Positions 32,489 through 44,674 of a stretch of DNA of 64,000 nucleotides are shown piece by piece. Where the stretch lies: contig NC_059079.1 in assembly GCF_020497125.1 (NCBI RefSeq), positions 10,435,553-10,499,552 on the forward strand, read 5' to 3'. The translations under genes were made by a program, and so were the position numbers. The notes beneath the pieces were generated by a model. The model made no database searches. It had not been told where the DNA came from and was given only the letters and a program-made list of their open reading frames with translations. How positions within the stretch are numbered: the first letter of the stretch is position 1; every line of letters starts with the position of its first letter. The stretch is from Mauremys mutica (taxonomy: Eukaryota; Chordata; Testudines; Geoemydidae).

Positions 32489-33700
32489 ATATAGACCGGT
32501 TACACCCCCACTACACCTGTGCACACACACAGATCAGTTACACCCCCACAACCCCACTGCCTATACCTGTGCACACATATACCGATTATACCCCCACACC
32601 CTCATTATACCTGTGCACACACCTGTTACATCTCTGCTGTACCTATGCACATACACCAGGGTCACACCAGCACAGGCCAGTACAGCCCTGCTATACTTGT
32701 GTGCGCACACACATGCAGGTTATACCCCCGCTATACCTGTGCACTCCCACACAACCCCATTATACATGTGTGCATACACACTAGTTACATCTCTGCTATA
32801 CCTGTGCACACTCACACACATCTGTGAGCACATCAGTTATACCCCAGCTACACTTGTGCACACACACACCAATTACATCCCACAGCCTTGCTATACCCAT
32901 GTGCACACACACTGGTTACACGCACACAACCCTGCTATACCTGTGTGCGCACACACCATTTACACCTCTGCTACACCTGTGTGCACACACACTGGTTATA
33001 TCCCAGATATGCCTGTGTGCATGCACATGGGTTACACCCCACAGCCCCACTAAACCTGTGTGCACACACACCAGTTACACCTCCACTAGCCCATTATACC
33101 TGCGTGTGCACACACACTGGTTACACACGGGCTATACCTGTGAGCACACACACACCAGTTACACCCATACACCTCCATTATACCTGTGCACACACCAATT
33201 ACATGCCTGCTATACTAATGCACACACAATATACACATACTGGTTACACCCATACACACCCATTATACCTGTGCACACACCAATTACATGCCTGCTATAC
33301 TAGTGCACACACAATATACTGGTTACACCCATTATACCTGTGCACGCACCAATTACACCTCCTCTACAAACACACATACCCCAGTTATACCTATACACCC
33401 CCATTATATCTGAAAGCACACCAGTTATATCCCCAGTATACTTGTGCGTACCCACACATCGGTTACACACATACATCCTCATATATTTGTACACACTCCA
33501 TACCTTGTGTGCATTAGGTACAGCCATACACCCCCATTATACCTGTACACATACCGGCTACACCCCTACTATACCAGGGTATACCCATGCATCTCTCTGC
33601 TCCCCACCATACCCATGTGTACGTGAGCATTCACACACATACCAGTTATGCACAGGCATACACATTACACCCATGTATCTCCTACATCCCCATTACAACT
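32489..33700. repeat. Minisatellite, second, diverged segment
   Basis: Continues the array after the CR1: first unit nearly exact (AGACCGGTTACACCCCCAC at 32492), then progressively diverged units of CACCAGTTACACC / CTATACCTGTGCACACAC about 35-50 bp long, fading by about 33700. All three plus-strand frames stay open over long stretches and produce threonine/histidine/tyrosine-rich spurious proteins. Confidence 0.85.
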
Positions 33701-34759
33701 GTGTGTCTTCCCCCTTCTCAGTTGCACCTTCACATCCACATTCATATTCTGTCCCTACACATCAGGAGGATCTCTTCCCACAGCAGCTGAGGAAGAGGGG
33801 GGATTGCTAACCCAAGCCAGGGAGAGGAGGGGAATCATGGTTCCCATGGGAACATGTAGCCCAAAGGTGATTTTTACCGTAAATAGAGGGCTGTGGAGGT
33901 ACAAAGAGGAGAAGAAATCATTTACATTGATCCATCTGAATGGCAGATTGACAGTTTCTCCCTTCCCCAGTCCGGAACCATTCTGATCCACTGCACAACA
34001 GCTTTGCAAACCAGTACCTATCTTAGAACCTAAATGAGGACTTATACCACTATAAAGTAAGGTGTGGTGCGAGTTTAAACCTCTGTAGTCATACCAGTAT
34101 AACACTTCCTGTGTGGATTGGCCCAGAAAGGCTGTCATCTCATGCTGCATAATCTCAGTTTTCATTTACAAAATTAAGGACTGGATTGTCTGGGGCAAAG
34201 TGAATTTAAAATTGCAGAGGCAGCTGATGGAGAATTCCCCTTGTGCAGAGGAACCTGCACCCAAGGAAAGCTGGCGAAGAGGGCTCTGCCACACCCTGCA
34301 CAAGCCATCCCTCACCCTCAACAGAAAGGGGGAAGAAGTTATGTTGGGGGTGTGCCAGGGTTGGGGAGAGAAAAGGGTATGGCAGAGCAGACTCCCTAAA
34401 GGACGTTACATCAGTGCCACACGTTAGAGCTATCGAGGGATTGCTGATGATGATGACATTAGAGCTGCTTCTCTGTAGCTCTAACTTGCTCCAGGGCCAG
34501 GCAGCTTAGATTAGGGAGCCACAACCAGCGCCCTCATAGTCTTGTGTCCCCACTGCACTTGAGCTCTGCTAGGTTCTGGTGGCGAATCTGCCCCACAGTG
34601 TTTCTAGCTCCAGGAAACGTAACTTGCTACTGATAGATTCTGGGTTCAGAATTCTCCTGGAAAGCTAATCTGGTCTCTGTTTAAAATCCTTCTTGTAGAA
34701 AAGTGGATGTTTGTTAGGACTTGGGTGGGGGGGACATGGTGAGTCTGTGTATCTTAGAT
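33701..34759. other. Upstream of RAB3B, no gene
   Basis: No coding exon or repeat recognised. Short frames carry no domain. Confidence 0.4.
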
Positions 34760-34900
34760 ATTTAATGTATCTATATATCTTGAGGAAGCCATTGCAGCAG
34801 ACTGGAAAACAATGGTATTTCTAAATGGCCTGTGCCACGCAAGAGGTCAGACTAGATGATCACAGTGCTCCCTTCTGGCATTAAGCTTGATGAAGAAAAG
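34760..34900 (+). mobile_element. CR1 3' tail relic
   Basis: AGAGGTCAGACTAGATGATC followed by ACAGTGCTCCCTTCTGGCAT is the 3' end of an older CR1 subfamily, in sense orientation. The 5' border is uncertain. Confidence 0.6.
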
Positions 34901-34934
34901 CTCCACATTAAACTCAGGACCATTTCAAATCTGG

Positions 34935-35360
34935 CCCATAAAAAGAGTGGAAAAGAGAGACACAGAGAGCAACACAAATGATTAAAGGTCTAGAAAACAT
35001 GACCTATGAGGAAAGATTGGAAAAATTGGGTTTGTTTAGTCTGGAGACTAACAATGGGGACATAATAGTTTTTAAGTACATAAAAGGTTGTTACAAGGAG
35101 GAGGGAGAAAATTGTACTTGTTAACCTCTGAGGATAGGACAATGGGCTTAAATTGCAGCAAGAGCGGGTTAGATTGGACATCAGGAAAAACTTCCTAACT
35201 GTCAGGGTGGTTAAGTGCTGGAATAAATTACCAAGGGAGGTTGTGAAATCTCCGTCATTGGAGGTTTTTAAGAGCAGGTTAGACAAACACCTGTCAGGGA
35301 TGGTCTAGAAAGATAATACTTAGTCCTGCCTTGAGTGCAGGGGACTGGAGTAGAAGACCA
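34935..35360 (+). mobile_element. CR1 3' fragment with broken frame
   Basis: Translates in pieces to the CR1 C-terminal region: TQMIKGLENMTYEERLEKLG, then [33 protein letters not shown] spread across frames. Stops and indels show it is dead. It is an independent and older insertion than the one at 31.5 kb. Confidence 0.8.
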
Positions 35361-36039
35361 GGAGTGCAGAGGTGGAAGGGGTGATGACTGCAGGCAGAAG
35401 GGGTGGAGACCCCCCACACACACACTTGCTCTGCCCAGGGCCCCACAAATCCCTACTCCACCTCTGGTTCTAGGAAGCATACCCACCTCATCCCTTTCCA
35501 AAAACTACATTCCAGAACAGCCAGTGTACATAATGGGGGTTTGCGGCTTTGTCTCCTCACAGCTGGTGGTGCTGTTCTTTAATATTCTCTCTCACTGACT
35601 TGCATTGATTCAAGGCAAGGACCCAGATACTCAGCCTAGGAAGGCATTCCAAACAGCCGTCTGAAGCACATGCAGGCTCTGTCTCTGATTTCAGAGAGGG
35701 CACATTATGACCTAGTATTGCTTGTGGCACTGTCTCCAAGTCCAACCCTGCCAAACATCCCAGGACAATCCTCTTTACAGCACATGAGCACCATGCCATT
35801 CTACAGCCCAAGGGCACTGTGCATAGTCACAAAGTTGCTGGAATTGCAAAATTCACATTCAGCCATACTAGAGCTTCTTTCTTGTTAGACTCTTGTGTGA
35901 CTCAGGGCTTAACTGGGAGGGATGGGATAGCACTAGTGGAACAAGAAGTGTACAGGGTATAGTGGACTACTAAAATAAATGAAGGGAATATGGAAATTTG
36001 TCTTGGCCAAGGTTTTACTTTCTTCTATAGGTCTTTGGA
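35361..36039. other. Intergenic, no feature seen
   Basis: Between RAB3B and TXNDC12. No gene or classified repeat. Confidence 0.4.
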
Positions 36040-36200
36040 GTACTATCTATAGTACTTCCATCCACAGTCTCTAAGCACTGTACAATCTTATTAATTACCC
36101 CTCACAACAACCTTGTGAGCTGGGTAAGTATTATTACAGATGAGCAAACAGACAAAGCAGGGAAGAAATTTCCCCAAACTCACACAGGAAGTGTGCAGCA
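36040..36200 (-). mobile_element. MIR fragment, antisense
   Basis: Plus strand contains CCTCACAACAACCTTGTGAG, CTGGGTAAGTATTATTACAG and ATGAGCAAAC, the complement of the MIR 3' half. A further old interspersed repeat (GGCCCCACTGTGCTAAGTG, near 36490-36600) follows; its family is not assigned. Confidence 0.7.
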
Positions 36201-36600
36201 AATCCAGATTTGGGTTTTTTTTTATGATACAGTGTAGGGTCTTCTTTCAGTGCCTACACATAAGTCCTGTAAGCGTGTGTATCAAGCAGAAGATACCGAA
36301 TACTCCTACATATTTTAATTTGATTTGATTAAATTGGCTACCTAATTAATTGCATTATTACATATTACAACTGACCTAAGACACTAATTTCAGCTTTGTA
36401 TTTTAATCTTCCTTTTTGCTAACACTTTTTAAAGCAGTATATTATTATTGTTATTTTATTTATTAACTGTGTTAAAATAGCACCTCGGGGCCCCAGTTAA
36501 GGGCCCCACTGTGCTAAGTGTTCTGCAGAGCAGTAATCAGAAGACAGTCCCTTTTCCCAAAAGGCTCATAGTCTAGGATTATGACAAGAAGCAACAGAAC

Positions 36601-37806
36601 AAATGTGGCAGAGGGTAGAAGTGGGTGGGCAAGGCAACTGTAAAATAAACAGGTTTTGCACACTAGTTAATAGTGTCAGCTAATTACCGCAGCTAGACCT
36701 AAGTCTATTTGTCTCCCAGTGCACATATAGTGCCAATCCATCCAGAAGACATAATCACAAGTTTAAATGCCAGGACCATTAAGAACTCCAAACTAGATGA
36801 AATATTCCTGACACCAAAGCCACACTAGACAATGTACGATGAAAATGTAGCACTGCCAGGGGGGAAAAATGCACAGGGCCAGCACAAAGCCCTATTTCAA
36901 GGAAGACTTAAGAGCCATGTAGGCCTCATGCTGGGCCCATTGATTTCATCCCCATTGCTTTGTATATATAGTATGTCATTCATTACAAATTCAGTTTGCA
37001 TAGCACCTTTAATATCATACTATGACACACTAATAGCACTTTACTACACCAGGCCACATCGTTCCTGGACTCACACCATGTTTGTTGTCTTTTGGGATGC
37101 ACTCAAAAAGAAGACAGAGAATCTGAGAGAGAGAATTCATTTTAGATAGCAAAATTTAAACCCAGGGTTCGAATCTTTGGGCAGTTGATTAGGATCCAGT
37201 GTTCAGAGAGTTTGATCAGTTTTAGAGGTGGCTCACTCAAAAGTGTTGCTGTAGGCTATTAACCACCACTGTAAATGGAACCTTTGGGTTCCATGATAAA
37301 AGACAGTAGCAATTTCACTATTAATTACACAAAGACAAATATCAGATTCAACCTACACATAAGCAGATGTAACCCACACTGAAATCAGTCTGTTAATTCC
37401 AGGCTCTCCATAAGACCCTGCTACAATGCCTACAAGAAATTAGCCATCTATGACACCTATTTATTTTATAGTTTTTCACCTCACCATGCTGTACACTAGC
37501 CTTCATTGAGTAACCCTGTGATTATATTGTTACCACTCTATTTCCTTCATCCACCTCCTCCCTCCTGTCTTCTTACAGCCTCTTTGCAATTTGTCTAATA
37601 TTAGTTGAGAAGCTCCTTGGGGTTGGGAGTCCCGTCTTTCTCTCTGCAGTGAGCACCTATCACAGCTTTGGCCATTATACAAAATTGATTATAGATTTAG
37701 CCCACAATATTACAATTCATGTATATTACACATTTGTCCCAGCTTCATTGGCTAGTTCCTGCAGTTTAGTAATTCAGAAGAAGGAATTCCAGTATTTTTA
37801 GTTGAC
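36601..37806. other. Intergenic, no feature seen
   Basis: AT-rich, no gene or assigned repeat. Confidence 0.4.
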
Positions 37807-38190
37807 ATAAGAACATAAGAACGGCCGTACCAGATCAGACCAAAGGTCCATCTAGCCCAGTATCCTGTCTACCGACAGTGGCCAATGTCAGGTGCCCCAG
37901 AGGGAGTGAACCTAACAGGCAATGATCAAGTGATCTCTCTCCTGTCATCCATCTCCATCCTCTGACAAACAGAGGCTAGGGACACCATTCCTTACCCGTC
38001 CTGACTAATAGCCATTTATGGACTTAACCACCATGAATTTATCCAGATCTCTTTTAAATGCTGTTATAGTCCTAGCCTTCACAACCTCCTCAGGTAAGGA
38101 GTTCCACAAGTTGACTGTGCGCTGCGTGAAGAAGAACTTCCTTTTATTTGTTTTAAATCTGCTGCCTACTGAAAAGTCTGTTCAGCCCCA
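37807..38190 (-). mobile_element. CR1 3' region, antisense
   Basis: Starts with the complement of a CR1 3' end (AACATAAGAACGGCCGTACC, AGACCAAAGGTCCATCTAG) and continues into the complement of the ORF C-terminus (GTTCCACAAGTTGACTGTGC, GCTGCGTGAAGAAGAACTTC). Same 3' family as the ends at 47100-47213 and 53690. Coding part degraded. Confidence 0.8.
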
Positions 38191-39046
38191 GAAGCATAGA
38201 CCAACTTCTGTTCCAGCCTGCCAGATGGGTAGCTGCAGTTGATTTACTGTTTAATTAACTTTTGGATTTTCCTCAATGTGTTTGTTTCTTTCTTTCAGGG
38301 TGGTTGATTACCAGGGGTACTTCACTGGATCAAGATTGAAGAGTTTGGAGTGGAGTTTAGAGTATTTGTTCCGCTCATACAACAGAGAGGAAACTGGGGA
38401 CCCCAGAGGATCTCTGGGAAAATACTTAAGAAAATTCTGTACTGTATTGACTTTTTTTGAGCTGTCAAAAAAAATATATATATATATCATTGCCCTGACA
38501 GCAAAACCAAAACCATCAGTAAACAGAGACATGCACAAACAAACATAACAGACAAGCAATTCTGAGTCTTTAATTTTTGTACACTGCTGGGCTGACCAAA
38601 AAACTAACCATTTGCGACAGCACATAATACAACTTTAGGCTCCAGTCCTGCAAACACGTTTACACCTGAATTGCCCTATTGAATTCAGTGGAACTGCTCA
38701 CATGCATAAATTTACTCATGTTATAAGCATTTGTGGGATCAGGGTCTTATTCACAGATCATCTTTCAAAATGTATCCCTCTCTTTATGGAATTAAATACC
38801 AAACATCCTCCATTGTTGGATATAAATAGTAGAGTACCATGGTGTATAGAAATTGTGTGGGGAATGAATAAAAGCACTGAGGTATTAGACCAATAATAGA
38901 GATGTAGGGAGAAAATATATGTTTAAAGAGAAGAGAGATGAAGAAAGTCTAGAGTTGTGTTTTACAATACATACTTCTTTTGCCCAAGATAAATTATTTC
39001 ATACTCAACACCTTTAGATGAAGCAAGCTGAGATAAATCCACAAAT
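38191..39046. other. Intergenic, no gene
   Basis: An old repeat with the phrase CCAGTCCTGCAAACAC lies near 38640-38750. Otherwise unassigned. Confidence 0.4.
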
Positions 39047-39830
39047 TTACCTGCTCAATACAGAGAGGTAATTAAAGGTGTAAAAAAATACATACAAGTG
39101 CGTATCAGCATCATAAAGATGGTTGTTAAATCTAGAGGTAGTCATAAAATAACAGAGACTAAGTAGATAGAAAAAAGCAGAGGGCCAAGAATTGATCTTT
39201 GTGGCACTGAAGGAGATGGTTCTTGGTACACCACTGAAGGGAATGAGTAGAGGGACACATAGGGACAGAAGCCTGTCCAGAAAGGAAGCAAAGATACCTA
39301 AATAGCCATTGGAGGCAGTGAGGCAGAGGGACAGCAGAGTCCACAGTGTCAGAGGATGCACTAAAGTCAAAGAAAATGAACAATAAGAAAGAAGGTAGTA
39401 ATTAACTTTATGGCAGGAAAAAAAGATCCCATACTATGGCCAGAGTACTAGGCAGAAAGTGGATGAGGGCCCTGTTGTATGAGAGGTGATTAGAGAGAAG
39501 GTTCCCCCTCAGAAAGGGATGAGGCAAGAAGAGGGAGAAGGTCAAAAGTTTTTTTTATTAAGAAGAGGTGGATGGGGCAGATTTGAGAGACGGTAAGTAG
39601 GTACCCAAGAAAAGGGAGTTGTTGACAATTAATATAAAGAGAGAAAGGAACAAATAGTAGGCGGGAAAGCGAGTCAAAGAAAGCGTGCTTTTTTTAAGTA
39701 ACTGGATTATTGCTGGAAGGCCCAGGGTGACGAAGGAGAATGTGTCAGAAGAGAGATGGAGGAGACCACCTTGAATCACAACTATCTTAGACTGAAGCAA
39801 GTTCCTCACACCTGCCAGGGAAAGGAAAAC
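39047..39830 (-). mobile_element. L2-like LINE relic, antisense
   Basis: The minus strand translates in shifting frames to reverse transcriptase motifs: FFDFSASSDTVDSA (family-like LDLSAAFDTVDH), a QWLFRYLCFLSGQASV stretch, the region before the active site (KDQFLALCFF in place of GSILGPLLF) and a degraded YADDTQLY-like string (LYDADTHLYVFF). This order is that of L2-clade RT. It is strongly diverged, and its extent past 39400 is inferred from composition. Confidence 0.65.
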
Positions 39831-40115
39831 CGAGTGGAGGGAGAAGTCAGTTAGAATGACTTTGTGGCCACATTACTTCTGACCTCAGTGCATCCCGAAA
39901 AGCTAGGTCTTTGGGAACATTTGTCTCACATCATATAGGTTGTGGCTTCATGGTCAAAATAAGAGAGGCTAGGGTTGCTGTGGCTTCCACTACAACATCT
40001 GCGGAACAAACCATAAGGAACCATTGTTTGAGGCATTACTAGGATTCTACAATGTATGATGGATGTTTGTGATTATGAAAAAAAGCACAGCATTAAAGTG
40101 CACAATAGCAGAGGT

Positions 40116-40332
40116 AAAAGCAGCAAAGAGTCCTGTGGCACCTTATAGACTAACAGACATATTGGAGCATGAGCTTTTGTGGGTGAATAGCCACTTCGTC
40201 GGATGCATCCAATGAAGTGGGTATTCACCCACGAAAGCTCATGCTCCAATACATCTGTTAGTCTATAAGGTGCCACAGGACTCTTTGCTGCTTTTACAGA
40301 TCCGGACTAACATGGCTATCCCTCTGATACTT
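40116..40332. mobile_element. Self-complementary SINE-like insertion
   Basis: Two copies of the GTTTCAGAG-type repeat in head-to-head inverted order: arm 1 about 40116-40196 (AAAGCAGCAAAGAGTCCTG, then CATATTGGAGCATGAGC) and arm 2 about 40217-40297 as its near-perfect complement, with a roughly 20-bp loop. Arm 2 continues into the family's normal 5' end (to about 40332). The whole is flanked by one exact 12-bp duplication AATAGCAGAGGT (40104-40115, 40333-40344), so it went in as a single unit. RNA from it would fold into a hairpin of about 80 bp. Confidence 0.85.
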
Positions 40333-40479
40333 AATAGCAGAGGTGCAAAAGATTGTGCAATCTTTTTTAAAACTTGCATTTTAACTTGTTGAAGTCTATC
40401 TCACTGAAGCTACACATTGCTGCTAGAATGAACAGGCAGATTGCTCCCCCGGGTGGCAGTTGAGAAAGCTGCATGCCAC

Positions 40480-41425
40480 CCTTTTATTATTTTTTTAAAT
40501 AACAGATTTTAAAACAATCATTAAAACTAATGTTAAAATTATATAATACATAGGTTAAGGAAAGACTGCCTGTACATCTCGGTATAGTGCTTAAATTATC
40601 CAAAAGTACAAAGGGTGGTTTAAAATACAATACATATAGTACATAATCAGCAATAACCCAAATCAAATTAATAATTTTAACAATACAATTTAGATATTAG
40701 CATCTAAGTATTTGGGTCCATCACTCGTGAAAAGTTATGCAGACAGCTGGTTGTAGAAAGCAAATATATTAATGAGTGTAGATTGTCTCTCAGTAATTGA
40801 GCATTTAGGATAGGTTGTCCCTTAATAGATATAATCGATCAGAGAAGTATTTCAGTTACTTTCCAACTTTGCTTCTCTTAGGCACTCCAGCTCAGCTCTC
40901 CTAGTATTGCCGATGCCCGGAGATGTGTTCTAGGTAGATGTCCCTCGACCATCTGATGGCGTCCGACACCATGAATTGCCACATCAGTCGAGTGTAGCGT
41001 TGACTGATTCTGCCTTCTCGCAACACTTGCTCATTACTGGGGTCTCATGCGCCCAGGGCTCCGACGATCAACAGTTAAGTTTGAACTTTGTAGCCCCTAG
41101 CTTTCAAGATGTCTGCCAGAAGGGCGTATTTCTCCAACTTTCGAGATTGGGTGTCCTGGAAGGCCGAGGTCCTGTTTTCAACAGGAACTGTGAGGTCTAC
41201 TATGATGATCTTCTTCTGTTCCTCATTGGTGATGACAATGTCCGATCGCAGTTGGCTGTCCGTTCCAGGGACGGCTGAGATCATAGCAACCTTCCCTACG
41301 GATGGCAGGATGGCTCTGACCAGGCGGTCTTGGATGGCGTTGTTTGATCACAGCTGCCAAGCTGTGGAATGGGGCTTTCAGCTACACAAGACATGGGGTA
41401 GTGTCTCATTGGCATAGCCGCACTT
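40480..41425 (-). mobile_element. R2-class LINE relic (C-terminus and 3' UTR)
   Basis: The minus strand, reading 41425 to 40901, translates to the C-terminal end of a retrotransposon with a restriction-like endonuclease. Visible are a QLRSDIVITNEEQKKIIIVD core with DLTVPVENR, KLEKYALLADILKARGY, LIVGALGA, and the terminal VSDAIRWSRDIYLEHISGHR before a stop at 40901-40903. This arrangement is typical of R2/R4/NeSL-type elements, unlike CR1, which uses an APE endonuclease upstream of the RT. In-frame stops show it is inactive. The A/T-rich DNA from 40480 to 40900 is the probable 3' UTR; the RT domain is not in the window. Confidence 0.75.
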
Positions 41426-41434
41426 CCTGCGCTA

Positions 41435-41585
41435 TATGCCATGTTATTGTAGCCCTGTTGGACCAAGGATACTGGAGAGACAAGTTGGGGTGAGGTAATA
41501 TCTTTGATTGGACCAACTTCTGTTGGTGAGAGAGAAAAGTTTTTGGGCTCACACAGAGCTCTTCTTCAGGTCTTTTTTATAGTTA
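41435..41585 (+). mobile_element. SINE-like repeat related to the 7743 family
   Basis: Contains TTGTAGCCCTGTTGGACC, GAGGTAATATCTTTGATTGG, ACCAACTTCTGTTGGTGAGA and ACACAGAGCTCTTCTTCAGG. Its head resembles that of the 7743 family (GTAGCAGCCATGTTAGTC), suggesting related retroposons. No target duplication resolved. Confidence 0.55.
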
Positions 41586-43696
41586 GTTCTATTTATGTAC
41601 TTATTTGCAGGGGTCCTAAATTTTGCTGTTTATTTTTAGGTAAACTGACACATTCTAAGGAGTAAACACTTTTTTATAAAATCAGTCCTTAAAAATAATT
41701 TGCATTACCTAAAAAAAATGGCCCCTCCAAGCCTCTTCACTTTTTGTGATTAGCTCCCAGCAAGTGTGAGACTTCTAAGGTCTGCTGGGCAACTCTATAG
41801 CCCTGCACTCCTAGAGTTGAATTCCTACTGCACACGGGGTGAGGGGGAATTTTAGGGTCCACCACAGCTCTCCAAAAATAATTTTTAGCACATTACAGGA
41901 ATTTTCAATACATATTTTATTTTTGCTTCAGTTGGGTTTTGTTGCATTAATACTCCAAGAACCCCCTAGACTTAAAACATTTGACATCAATCCATGGATA
42001 TAAACCAGATGGTACATTTTAGAAAAGAGCACTGACCGTGGAATACATAGAAGCAACTGCAATATGAAATACGAAATGCAAGTGGGGTTGCTCAGCTCTG
42101 CACATGAAATCCAATCAGCTGTGTGTGTGCAAGAGAAACTAAGCCCAGGCACTCAGACACTGTAGTGATGAGTGCAGTTATAAATACCAAGACAGATTAG
42201 ATGGGAGGGTGTAGAGCTGACAGACTGCACAGACAACAGTGCAAAGGACCCTGCAGAAATTGTGGGAAGGCATTGGAGGACTACTGGCCCTCAACTGTGT
42301 CAGCTCCAGCCTACATTCACACTACAGTGACAGCTGACAAGGGCAGCTCACTCAAGAACTGTCATGTGCCTGGTTGTGCCTGACAACTGGTGTTACTAGC
42401 ACCACCACATGAGAGAGGTTTGGGTGTGGGCAGGGGTCGAGTTAATGGGAATACTCAAGCTGTTACACATAGTAACTCTAGTAGAGGCACATTTCATGTG
42501 GGTATAAGAGCGGTTTCCCTTCCACACCTGGTAAGCAGCATGCAGGGGACAGCACCATGTGGAATATATGCAGGCTACACAGATGGGACTTGCTCCTGAT
42601 AGGTATATGGCTCAACAGGACAATCCTGCTCAGAGTTCTTTCACTAACAGGGTTAAAAATCCCATATACTGTTACGTGGACAGTGACAAGCCAGGCCTTA
42701 GCAAAGCATAGTTCTACAACACATTTCTCTTGCATTCTTTCCTTCTGCCTTTTAAAAGAGACAGACCTGGCCATAGATTCACTAGACAATTCCCCAGTCA
42801 GTAAACACACAGTGTTTAGGTCAAGAACAATGGTGACTCATTCTAAAAATGTTTCCATGTAAAATGGATAAGTATTCTTCTCAGATCTCTCCACTATTTT
42901 CCACGTACACACACACACACCCCTCAGATGTCTGCTTACCTTCACGTTATGAATCTGTTTTTAAATAACCCCACACAAAATAAGACTAACTATATCACAG
43001 ATACAATGGAAATATAAACTCTGTCAAATCCTCCCCCATCTCTAATACAGTAGATTAAAAATGTTTAATTTTGTGTTTAAGAATTTTAAATGCCCATCAT
43101 ACTACTTCATGTTTGCTGTTAAGTGTTGCTATACCTGACTTTATTTTGTATGGATTAACTCTGTTTCTATATTTCATTTAAATTGAATTCCTACTGAAAA
43201 AAATTAATAAAAGATGCTTGTGTGTTGTTTCTTCCTACCCTGTTTTCTTCCATGAAAGGTTAAATGTAGCAGTTCCAGCTGGCTTAGTCGCCGTTGCCCA
43301 TCTAACTTGTGTGTGTAACTTTTCCTCACAATTTCAGTACATCCCATTCAGATTTCTGCAGTGTCTCCAATTGAACTGTTTGGTCAGAGAGAATGGATAT
43401 AGAAATAGGGTGTCTAGTGTAAAAATGTATCAAAAATTTTAGAACTTTATTTTTCTTATAAATGACTACTGTATTTGGTAAATAAATGTTTAACTTTTGC
43501 CTTGTGTACCTTTATCAAACTTTAAATATGCTGTAAACAGTATACCAGATTTATCAGTGCAGAATAATAAATACCATTTATTTTCATTCTTCACACTTTT
43601 ATATAAGACTTTTGATTAACTTCCCTTATTTAACAAAAGTGTATTGTGGTTTTTTTTAATTTCATTTTATAATCTGATCAAGGAAGCATCTCTTCA
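41586..43696. other. Intergenic, no gene
   Basis: Short frames only. A short CA run lies near 42906-42922. Nothing classified. Confidence 0.4.
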
Positions 43697-43919
43697 CAGT
43701 GGTTCTCAAACTTTTGTACTGGTGACCCCTTTCACATAGCAAGCCACTGAGTGCAAGCCCCCACCCCTATAAATTAAAATCACCTTTTTATGTATTTAAC
43801 ACTATTATAAACGTTGGAGGCAAAGCAGAGTTTGGGATGGAGGCTGACCACTCACGACCCCACATGTAATAACCTCATGACCCCCTTAGGGGTCCCAACC
43901 CCCAGTTTGAGAACCCCTG
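43697..43919. mobile_element. hAT non-autonomous element (old)
   Basis: Inverted ends CAGTGGTTCTCAAACTTT and AGTTTGAGAACCCCTG enclose 223 bp with CTGGTGACCCCTTTCACA. The flanking octamers no longer match, which suggests age. Confidence 0.7.
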
Positions 43920-44674
43920 ATTTATATCTTATCTTAATTTAAATTACCTTGTATTTTAAATTGCTCAGCCCTAGGAAGCAGTATCTGCTAACAATGTAAT
44001 TCACTCTTTCACTGCTACCTTATCCTTATAGCTATAAATTATTCTTTTTGCTACTACTAGAACTATCATGTAGTATTTGTTTTGCAATGTTTTTAATATC
44101 GAAGTCTTAACATAATGGAATAAATTGTAAATTTAGTCCCTGTGAATGCTAATGGATTGACAGGCATTGACAGTATTTATTCATTAATTCATTAGTCATA
44201 GCATGGATATCAGCAGTGTAAACTTCCTGTGCACCTCTCCTTTAAAGTGCCTCTACCCTGTTATGAAGGGACTTCTAGGAGGAAGTTCAAGTTCTTGGTG
44301 TCTGCTAAGACAGCCATCAAAAGTAGTACTTACCTGAGGATCTATTCTGGTTTTATTATTTGATATTAAACACTTTCTTTGACTCTACACTGACAACGAA
44401 AGCTTACCTCTCCAATTTACTTAGAATAGGTGTGGGTAAAGCAAGTGGTACTTATAATTTCAAAGTAGTATGTCCCACTCTGGATCAGTTTTTGAGACTG
44501 GGGCGAAAGAGCGCTTAAAATGAGTCCATTAAATAAAGCAAGCATGCAGTCCAAAGGATTCCTTTGGTAACCTAACTGTGAGAATCTGGAAATATTCAGA
44601 TACTGTGGGGATGAGTGTGGTATAAGAACTTGTATAAAATAGAAACTCCTTTAAAAAGTGGATGTTAAATCCTA
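43920..44674. other. Intergenic, no feature seen
   Basis: AT-rich sequence without recognised genes or repeats. Confidence 0.4.

Noticed and set aside
30520..33700. CRISPR-like array
   Set aside because: The units are contiguous and similar throughout, with no unique spacers or cas genes, and the host is a vertebrate. It is a minisatellite.
32519..33810. Threonine/histidine-rich proteins on the plus strand
   Set aside because: Repeat translation of the diverged minisatellite; several frames overlap and there is no domain.
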